Of a stretch of DNA of 20,995 nt, positions 15,453 through 20,995 are shown one piece after another. The notes beneath the pieces are model-generated. The model saw only the letters and a list, made by a program, of their open reading frames with translations, did no database searches and was not told the DNA's origin. Within the stretch, counting starts at the first letter, position 1. Each line of letters begins with the position of its first letter. The position numbers and the translations under genes were made by a program. Origin of the DNA: RUG11551 sp045586185 (GTDB lineage Bacteria > Planctomycetota > Planctomycetia > Pirellulales > Thermoguttaceae); assembly GCA_045586185.1 (NCBI GenBank), contig JAZMZV010000089.1, forward strand, positions 1 to 20,995. Reading direction: 5' to 3'.

Positions 15453-17063
15453 TTATTTTTGTTTTAGCGTTACGGTCATGCCTTCGCGGACTTTCTGGAA
15501 TCCTTCAACGATGTACGTTTCACCCGGCTGAAGTCCGGTTTTCTTCACAGCTTTCTCGCCGCTTGAGGTAATGACTTCTTCCTCACTGTACGGAGCCAGA
15601 ATTCGCTTCGTTCCATGTTCGAACGATTCTTCGACTTCAACATATCGTTTATGAGCAACGCTGTTCTCGTCCACAACCCAAACAAATTTTGCAGACAAGT
15701 CGTCGATAATAGCTCGTTCTTCAATAACAACAACGCCTTTCTTCTCTTTGGCTTCAAGTCGAACTGTACAAATGTGCCCGGGATAGAGTTCATAGGTTGG
15801 ATTTGCCAACACGCCGCGAATGGTCATTGTACCAGTTGAAACGTCAATCGCGTTGTCGTTGTAATTTAATCTTCCTTTGTACACCTTTGCGCCTGGAACG
15901 TCGGACAAAACCAGTTCAAACGGAATAATGTCGTCGCTTTTTTGGTCGCCTTTCATGTATGCGGCATTATCTTCAAGAACAGCCGACGGAGCAATATCCT
16001 CGTCTTTGGGAATAAACGGCTGAGCCAATTTTTCTTCTACAGACTTTTCGACTGTTGAAACCTCTTGATTGAGCTGCGTAATCGGATTGACAGCTTGCCC
16101 ATCAGCAGGGACGTTTGCAGGAGCTTGCGGGAGTTTTGGTTGAGCCGCAGCTGGAGCAGGGACGTTTGCGGGAGCATGCTGGCTATCGGGTTGAGCCGCA
16201 GCTGCTTCGTTGACGCCAGGCGCGGCAGCAGCGGTATTTGCATCAGCAGGCAATGCCGGAGCGTTTTCTTCTGGCGGATAATTTGCTGTGTGAGTTACAG
16301 GCTGCTGCGGTTGTGCGGGCGCCTTGCCTGTACCAAGTTCGGGGTGTTGTTTGAAATATTCTTGAGATTCTTCGAGAGCTTTGTCGAAATCGCGGTCGGG
16401 AATTTGGAATTCAACATAAATCGGGTCCATGCTCATGACGGTGCAAAGGACAGGCGGATTTCCCCCAGTTCCGTCCAGAAGTTCTCCCGGAGTGTAATTC
16501 GTTTTGGAAATTTTGCCTTTAATGGGAGAATAAATCTTGGTGTACGACAGCTGCTGAATATTATAGTCGTATTGAGACTTTTTCAATTTGAAATCAGCGT
16601 ATGCCTCCTGCCATGACGATTTATATTTGATAAGGTCGTTTTCCGATACGGAACCAGCAACTTTTTCGTTTGTCTTTACGGCGCTTTCATAGGTTGCGCG
16701 CGCGGAAATCTCTTTGGCTTTCGCAGCCACCATTTCAGCGTTGGCTTTTTCAACTGCAATTTTGTAATCAAAATCCTGAATCGTAAACAACAGCTGACCC
16801 TTTTCTACGATCGACCCGTCCAAATATTTGACGGCTTCGAGATACCCGCGAATTCGGGGAACAATGTTAACTTGAGAAACGGGAACGATCTGACCGGTAT
16901 AAGACACTTTGAGCTGCACGTCCTGTTGAGTTGCGACAGCAGGCTCAACGACAATTTTAATATCCGACATTTTCACGGGCGCGTCGGCAGCGGGCTTTTC
17001 GCAGCCTGCGCTCAGTAACACAAAAGCAACACTCAAACAGATAAGAGCCTGTCGAAATTTCAT
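15453..17063 (-). CDS. RND efflux periplasmic adaptor lipoprotein (AcrA/MexA-like)
   Basis: 536 residues from the ATG at 17063, chosen because GGAGGT lies just upstream and MKFRQALICLSVAFVLLSAG plus Cys21 is a clear lipoprotein signal; the longer frame to 17126 has neither. Barrel and lipoyl halves flank a helical hairpin (about 100-180) with KIYSPIKGKISKTNYTPGE after it. The usual adaptor is about 380 residues; here about 140 extra residues (about 241-379) of Pro/Ala/Gln-rich sequence, part of it a 51-bp tandem duplication, are inserted after the IPDRDFDKAL segment, within the membrane-proximal region. First gene of the RND operon. It links the pump to an outer-membrane channel encoded elsewhere. 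Confidence 0.92.
   Translation of the reverse strand: MKFRQALICLSVAFVLLSAGCEKPAADAPVKMSDIKIVVEPAVATQQDVQLKVSYTGQIVPVSQVNIVPRIRGYLEAVKYLDGSIVEKGQLLFTIQDFDYKIAVEKANAEMVAAKAKEISARATYESAVKTNEKVAGSVSENDLIKYKSSWQEAYADFKLKKSQYDYNIQQLSYTKIYSPIKGKISKTNYTPGELLDGTGGNPPVLCTVMSMDPIYVEFQIPDRDFDKALEESQEYFKQHPELGTGKAPAQPQQPVTHTANYPPEENAPALPADANTAAAAPGVNEAAAAQPDSQHAPANVPAPAAAQPKLPQAPANVPADGQAVNPITQLNQEVSTVEKSVEEKLAQPFIPKDEDIAPSAVLEDNAAYMKGDQKSDDIIPFELVLSDVPGAKVYKGRLNYNDNAIDVSTGTMTIRGVLANPTYELYPGHICTVRLEAKEKKGVVVIEERAIIDDLSAKFVWVVDENSVAHKRYVEVEESFEHGTKRILAPYSEEEVITSSGEKAVKKTGLQPGETYIVEGFQKVREGMTVTLKQK
16105..16204. repeat. 51-bp in-frame tandem duplication in the adaptor gene
   Basis: Two copies with period 51 bp (16105-16153 and 16156-16204) share GCAGGGACGTTTGC at the start and GGTTGAGCCGCAGCTG at the end. 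They encode two APANVPA-type repeats in the Pro/Ala-rich insert. Confidence 0.8.
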
Positions 17064-17066
17064 AAT

Positions 17067-17072
17067 ACCTCC
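17067..17072 (-). promoter_or_regulatory. Ribosome binding site of the RND adaptor
   Basis: GGAGGT on the minus strand, 3-4 nt before the ATG at 17063. One of the few strong sites in the window; it fixes the start codon against the longer in-frame alternative. Confidence 0.75.
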
Positions 17073-17177
17073 AACGAAGTATAACAACTCAAAGGACAAT
17101 ATACCTTTTGGAATTAACGTTGGCAAAGAATTCTATCTCAGTTTGACCCAATCGCTATTCCAAAAAACGACAGTATA

Positions 17178-17205
17178 ATTATATCAAATCAGAATTTGTT
17201 GTAAA
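17178..17205 (-). promoter_or_regulatory. Promoter of the RND efflux operon
   Basis: The minus strand reads TTTACA (five of six), 16 bp, TATAAT (perfect). The start would be near 17171, giving a leader of about 108 nt before the adaptor ATG. No operator-like inverted repeat was evident around it. Confidence 0.65.
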
Positions 17206-17267
17206 GATAGAGAGCGATATTTTTATTATAATAAATGTCGCTTTTGTTTTTATCAGAACTATCACAC

Positions 17268-17298
17268 AAAAATGGGGAGCTATTGTAAATAACTTCCC
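17268..17298 (-). terminator. Rho-independent terminator of the secreted-protein gene
   Basis: On the minus strand GGGAAGTTATT pairs with AATAGCTCCC (11-bp stem, one mismatch and one G-T pair, tight loop) and is followed by ATTTTTGTG. It begins 13 bp after the stop codon at 17311-17313. Confidence 0.65.
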
Positions 17299-17310
17299 AT
17301 TGTTCGCAGT

Positions 17311-18384
17311 TCAATATTCTTCGTCGTCAAATATTTCCAGAGATTTATACGTGTCGTTTCCAACAGGCGGGTATCCTACTCGAACAGGCGTGGGTTGAGA
17401 AACGCTGTTTTCCGGGACAGAATACGCTTGAGCAGGGCGATCTTGTTGGAAAGGAGCATAACCGACCGGCTCCGGCTCCGTATTCTGGACGACGAACGCG
17501 GGACTTGCGCCGTTGTATCTGGCTGCTATCATCTGCGTCTGCCGCGCCAATTCCTGCCGAGTTTCCAGACGGATGTTTTTCAGTTCCATTGCGTATGAAG
17601 AAAGCATTGCCGGAGAAGTCTTGCAGCCGTCGCAATACCAGCGAACAAACGCCAGCGTCTGTTCCAGGTTGTTGTCTGCAACCTTGCCCAGCATCGGGAA
17701 CAGGAGTCGAACGCCTAAATCCATGGATTTCTGTTCCAGACTCAAAAACGTATCGACGTAACACGTTAGTATTTCTGTTCCTTCGGAGTTTTTTGACGCA
17801 GAAAATCTGGCTAAAACCAGAGCCTTGCCTCGAACGTCGTTTTTCAGAAGAGCTCCCTGATAACGACCTTCCAGATAGTACAAAATCCCGTTTTCGCCCG
17901 CCCAGAGTCTTTTCATCCAACCGGTCGTGCCTGCAATATCGGACACCTCGTACAGTCCATCTCCCCGTTCCCGGACGGAAATCTGGCTGATGCCCATTTT
18001 GTCCCAAATATTGACGACGGCGTCTGGGTGGTTGACCATGAACATGACCATGCTTTTATCGGACTCCACCTGATAAACAGGCAGCCGACGAAAGACGGTT
18101 ACGTTCATTAAAACGCTCTGAAGACGAAGAGCGTCGTCCTGAGACAAGCCTTGCAGCGCTTGCAATTCTGAACTGACGTATTGTCGAGTTCCCCTGTCGG
18201 ACGCAGCGTCTGTCAGGGCTTGAGGCGCCTTAAAAGAAGAACTTGTTTGCGTTGACGATTGGCTTTCAGCGCGTCTAACGCTTTGACGATACTGCATTTG
18301 CGCGTGCGCCGGGAGAGAGCATGGCGCCGCTCCCAACACAGCCATCAGCATAACGGCTATGATTCTGTTTTGGTTTGGTTTCAT
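17311..18384 (-). CDS. Unrecognised secreted protein
   Basis: 357 residues with a classical signal peptide (KPNQNRIIAVMLMAVLGAA, cleavage after PAHA at about 29). A Ser/Gln-rich stretch follows (about 30-55), then a mixed alpha/beta domain (about 60-270) with motifs VYQVESDKSMVMFMVNHPDA, GLYEVSDIAGTTGWMKRLW and FVRWYCDGCKTSP (a CDGC pair that could be a disulfide or metal site), and a Pro/Gln-rich acidic tail ending EIFDDEEY. I do not recognise the family. It looks like an exported planctomycete protein acting in the periplasm. AAGGGA precedes the ATG. It is divergent from the FlgI-like gene (174 bp apart) and ends in its own terminator, so it is a single-gene unit. Confidence 0.75.
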   Translation of the reverse strand: MKPNQNRIIAVMLMAVLGAAPCSLPAHAQMQYRQSVRRAESQSSTQTSSSFKAPQALTDAASDRGTRQYVSSELQALQGLSQDDALRLQSVLMNVTVFRRLPVYQVESDKSMVMFMVNHPDAVVNIWDKMGISQISVRERGDGLYEVSDIAGTTGWMKRLWAGENGILYYLEGRYQGALLKNDVRGKALVLARFSASKNSEGTEILTCYVDTFLSLEQKSMDLGVRLLFPMLGKVADNNLEQTLAFVRWYCDGCKTSPAMLSSYAMELKNIRLETRQELARQTQMIAARYNGASPAFVVQNTEPEPVGYAPFQQDRPAQAYSVPENSVSQPTPVRVGYPPVGNDTYKSLEIFDDEEY

Positions 18385-18468
18385 GTCCCTTTTTTCGGGA
18401 AATCAGAACATCAATTCTTAAAAGATTTCTTTATCGCGATACAGATTGCCTAACGCGAAAAAGCAGTC

Positions 18469-18497
18469 TTGACAAATCATTATAAATAAAGTATCCT
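18469..18497 (+). promoter_or_regulatory. Promoter of the FlgI-HEAT lipoprotein gene
   Basis: Perfect -35 TTGACA, 17-bp spacer, -10 TATCCT (four of six). Transcription would start near 18504, about 54 nt before the ATG at 18558. Confidence 0.6.
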
Positions 18498-18557
18498 GCA
18501 TTTGCGTTATAATCCGCACTTACAATATAATTAGTTTTACAAGCGCTAATATCGAAA

Positions 18558-20414
18558 ATGAAACAAGCGATATTTACTATAATCGTTATACCAATACTCT
18601 TGCTTGCAAGCTGCAGCTTGTGGACGAAATCCAGCGTTCGTTCGCAAAGCCCAGATAAAAAATCAGGCTACAGCGCGCCGGAAAAACCGCGTCTGGTTGG
18701 CGATATTGCGCGTCCGTGGGGCTTGGATTCCGTTCGCGTTGAAGGCGTTGCAATCGCCACCGGTCTGGACGACACCGGCTCGGATCCGCCAATGACAAAG
18801 TTCCGTCAGATGTTGTTCCGCGACCTTAAAAAACGCGGCGTTCAGGAACCAACGATCATGTTAGCGTCCAAAAAGACGTCCATGGTTCTGGTGCGCGCCA
18901 TGATTCCTCCAGGAGCGCAAAAAGGACAGCGCGTCGATATCGAAGTTCAAACGCCAACCCGTTCTGAAACCACCTCTTTGCGCGGCGGCTGGCTTATGGA
19001 AACAGAACTCCGAAAAATGGCGGTTTTCGACGATACTATCCGAAGCGGAGACGTTATGGCAACCGCATACGGCTCAATTATGACCCCGCCTCGAACGGGC
19101 GATGCCAAAAAGGACGCCCAATCGCAGCTGGGGGGAATTGTCCTCGGCGGCGGAACCGTTCAAAAAAGCCGAAATCTGGGTCTGATTCTGCCCAACGAAG
19201 ACAAAGTCATTATGGTCAAGTACGCAGACCTGATTCAGAAAGCCATCAACCGACGATTTCACATCACCGGGCGCGGGGGCGCGACTGCCGGAGTTGCAAA
19301 AGCAAAAGACAATCGATACATCGAACTATACGTTCATCCGCGGTATAAAAACAACGTTTATCGATACATGTCCGTTGTTCGGTCTGTTGCTCTGATTGAT
19401 TCCCCGCAAGTGCGTCAAAACCGTTTGGAAGAACTTCGCATTCGCCTCAAAGACCCGTTTACGTCGTCGTACGCCGCGCTGGAACTGGAAGCGCTCGGAC
19501 CTCAAAACGACGTTCTGGAAATCCTTCGCGAAGGCATGAATTCTCCGGACGTTCAAGTCAAATTTTATTCCGCTGAAGCGCTCGCATTTTTGGATCAAAG
19601 CGACTGCGCTCCCGTTCTGGCGAAAATCGCCAAAGAAGAAGACGCCATGCGCGGTCCCGCCTTGGGCGCGTTGGCGGCTCTGGACGACATCAACTCTTAC
19701 GAAGTCCTGCTTGACCTGATGCGTTCCGGCAGTTTCGAAACCCGGTACAGTTCCTTCCGCGCTTTGTGGTACATGCGTCCCAACGACCCCATCGCACGAG
19801 GAATTACCCTCGGAAAAGACGAGTTTACGCTGCATTACATCGAAAGCGACCCGCCAAACCTGATTCACATTACAAAAGACACCAGACCGGAAATTACCCT
19901 CTTCGGCAGAGATATCAAGATGAACACGCCTTTGCTGCTGGACGTTGGGAAAAACATCATGCTTAAATCCGACGGCGACGACAAGATTGAAGTCTCGAAA
20001 TTCTCGATTGACGAGCCGGATCAAAAACGAACCATTTCCACCGATATCGCAGAAGTCATAAAGACCGTCGCCGACTTGGGCGCTACGTATCCTGACATCG
20101 TTGAAATGATTCAAAACAGCGTCTCAACCGGATGTATCACGTGTAAAGTTTTGGTCAATGCGGTTCCCAAAGGAGAGCGGTTCTATCAGCATAAAGGATC
20201 GTCGAAACCGTCAGACGCTTCAGACCTGAATTCAAATGCTAATGACGAACAGGAACCGCCTGTTTCCGATGAAGACATGAAAATCGCGGGAGAAACTCCG
20301 ATGTCTGAAGCTCCGGCGGTTAAAATCGACAAAGAAGATTTGGAACCTGAAACAATGGACAGCAAACGCCACGAGAAGCTTTCCAACCCCAAACCGTGGT
20401 ATAAATTCTGGTAA
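18558..20414 (+). CDS. Lipoprotein with FlgI (P-ring)-like domain and HEAT-like repeats
   Basis: 618 residues. The N-terminus MKQAIFTIIVIPILLLASC is a lipoprotein signal with Cys19. Residues of about 45-285 match the flagellar P-ring protein FlgI in pattern: VGDIARPWGLDSVRVEGVAI, GLDDTGSDPP, MVLVRAMIPPGAQKGQRVDI, SLRGGWLMETEL and DVMATAYGSI. Residues of about 285-415 are helical repeats of HEAT type (SYAALELEALGP, VKFYSAEALAFLDQ, GPALGALAALDD, TRYSSFRALWYM). A beta-rich segment (about 420-540) and a charged, disordered tail ending KPWYKFW follow. Ordinary FlgI is about 350-370 residues, not a lipoprotein, and sits among flagellar genes; none are here. A ring or scaffold at the outer membrane is an inference. 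No clear Shine-Dalgarno. Confidence 0.85.
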   Translation: MKQAIFTIIVIPILLLASCSLWTKSSVRSQSPDKKSGYSAPEKPRLVGDIARPWGLDSVRVEGVAIATGLDDTGSDPPMTKFRQMLFRDLKKRGVQEPTIMLASKKTSMVLVRAMIPPGAQKGQRVDIEVQTPTRSETTSLRGGWLMETELRKMAVFDDTIRSGDVMATAYGSIMTPPRTGDAKKDAQSQLGGIVLGGGTVQKSRNLGLILPNEDKVIMVKYADLIQKAINRRFHITGRGGATAGVAKAKDNRYIELYVHPRYKNNVYRYMSVVRSVALIDSPQVRQNRLEELRIRLKDPFTSSYAALELEALGPQNDVLEILREGMNSPDVQVKFYSAEALAFLDQSDCAPVLAKIAKEEDAMRGPALGALAALDDINSYEVLLDLMRSGSFETRYSSFRALWYMRPNDPIARGITLGKDEFTLHYIESDPPNLIHITKDTRPEITLFGRDIKMNTPLLLDVGKNIMLKSDGDDKIEVSKFSIDEPDQKRTISTDIAEVIKTVADLGATYPDIVEMIQNSVSTGCITCKVLVNAVPKGERFYQHKGSSKPSDASDLNSNANDEQEPPVSDEDMKIAGETPMSEAPAVKIDKEDLEPETMDSKRHEKLSNPKPWYKFW

Positions 20415-20781
20415 CGGCGAGGCGCCGCTCCCGATCCGCGCTGCCGCTCAGCGTACCCGGCACGCGGCAGTCTCCTGCCGCAACAGAAACCGCCGAGAGG
20501 TGTGCATACCCAAATGACGAAGCCAAAAACCTCCCCTGGATGTAGCCCGTCCCCGGGCTACAACTTGACGGCTGCGCCGTCAAAAAAAACGGAAGCCTCC
20601 GGAAATCTTCTGAACGCGGAATTAACCTTTCTGGGGAGCGGATATTATCCGCGTCCCGTAGGCGTTTTTGGCTGCGAAAGCGCGTTTTTCGCGGGTTTTT
20701 GGCGTTGGCGGGCGAAACGCCCGCGATCCGGACTCAACAAAAAATTTTTTAAAATTTTCTTAAAATCCCCCCGGCGCCCCA
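20415..20781. other. Non-coding region with a cluster of perfect hairpins
   Basis: Five perfect stem-loops in 260 bp: GCGGCAG/CTGCCGC (20464-20481), TGTAGCCCG/CGGGCTACA (20541-20562), TTGACGGC/GCCGTCAA (20565-20583), GCGGAT/ATCCGC (20638-20652) and GCGGGCG/CGCCCGC (20708-20724), all with 3-4-nt loops. None has a T-tract directly after it on the plus strand, so they are not simple terminators of the upstream gene, although the cluster could still halt transcription. No gene is supported here. Confidence 0.75.
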
Positions 20782-20809
20782 TTGACGATTCTTCATTTTC
20801 TGCTATACT
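20782..20809 (+). promoter_or_regulatory. Strong promoter, probably of an rRNA operon
   Basis: TTGACG, 16 bp, TATACT (five of six in both hexamers), followed by a C-rich discriminator (TCCCCC) and preceded by an A/T-rich block (20737-20768). A GC-rich discriminator is typical of stringently controlled rRNA promoters. Start near 20816. Confidence 0.6.
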
Positions 20810-20821
20810 TCCCCCTTGTCA

Positions 20822-20995
20822 GTCGAATGAACGGCGCAACGCCCCTTCGACGGCAAAATGTTCATTGAAAATTTGGTTAGGTAGATAGGCATCTGTAGTT
20901 TGCTGGACGCAAGTTCAGTAATCTACGATACAATTTCAAGATAGTTGCAAATGCAACGAATCAGAAATGTGCTGATTTTATAACATTTTGTAAAT
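20822..20995 (+). ncRNA. Possible rRNA operon leader with boxB- and boxA-like elements (incomplete)
   Basis: Downstream of the promoter is a hairpin (GTCGAA 20822-20827 with TTCGAC 20846-20851, inner GGCG/CGCC), then, 7 nt later, TGTTCATTGAAAA (20859-20871), close to the boxA found before bacterial 16S genes. The order boxB-like then boxA-like is that of rRNA antitermination leaders. Two small stem-loops follow (GTTGC/GCAAC near 20945; AATCAG/CTGATT near 20960). The 16S gene itself would lie past the right edge, so this is inference. Confidence 0.45.

Noticed and set aside
17064..17126. Longer N-terminus of the RND adaptor
   Set aside because: It would bury the lipoprotein signal peptide; the ATG at 17063 follows a GGAGGT site.
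19326..20114. 262-codon minus-strand frame inside the FlgI-HEAT gene
   Set aside because: Shadow of the coding strand; the plus-strand protein has a signal peptide, domain patterns and a promoter, while the shadow has none.
20565..20590. TTGACGGC/GCCGTCAA hairpin as a terminator
   Set aside because: It is followed by an A-run, not a T-run, on the plus strand; on the minus strand the T-run precedes the stem.
20502..20888. 128-codon plus-strand frame near the right edge
   Set aside because: It spans several hairpins, an A/T-rich block and the predicted rRNA promoter; the composition is not protein-like.

Overview
The window looks like a chromosomal segment of a planctomycete (phylum Planctomycetota), probably an AT-shifted, host- or gut-associated type of lineage. 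The evidence is a secreted hydrazine-synthase-alpha-like, c-type-haem and SUMF1-like fusion, a FlgI-domain lipoprotein carrying HEAT-like repeats, and mostly weak or absent Shine-Dalgarno sites. The phylum call is an inference from gene families, since no rRNA sequence lies inside the window.

Layout. At 1-331 there is a 25-bp tandem repeat, the 3' end of a broken chloramphenicol-acetyltransferase gene, and a strong hairpin. At 332-3664 (minus) lies the large secreted haem/SUMF1-like protein with its own promoter. The stretch 3665-4197 is non-coding and rich in repeats and hairpins. At 4198-5885 (minus) sits an AT-rich, translationally coupled pair: an AAA/ABC-type ATPase followed by a small protein with a possible restriction-endonuclease-like core. 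It has its own near-consensus promoter and is the best candidate here for an undescribed, possibly defensive, two-gene system. At 6200-11976 (minus) are lumazine synthase (ribH), then a YbhGFSR-like ABC exporter: lipoprotein HlyD adaptor, fused double ATPase, and two ABC-2 permeases. At 12135-17063 (minus) is an RND efflux adaptor and pump with a promoter but no outer-membrane channel gene. At 17311-18384 (minus) is an unrecognised secreted protein. Divergent from it at 18558-20414 (plus) is the FlgI-HEAT lipoprotein. The right edge (20415-20995) carries a cluster of perfect short hairpins, then a strong promoter followed by boxB-like and boxA-like elements, consistent with the leader of an rRNA operon that would begin just outside the window.

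Two layers run across the genes. First, seven arrays of 7-bp tandem repeats from three sequence families occur. Several touch or contain stop codons of consecutive exporter genes, and one lies in-gene in the linker between the two ATPase domains. Second, there are short perfect GC-rich hairpins with 3-4-nt loops in the intergenic regions. Both resemble genome-wide dispersed repeat families rather than gene-specific control sites.

The two transport systems (RND pump and ABC-2 exporter) lie in the same orientation and probably both export hydrophobic or toxic compounds across the envelope. A hairpin terminator and an inverted-repeat-bounded element separate them.
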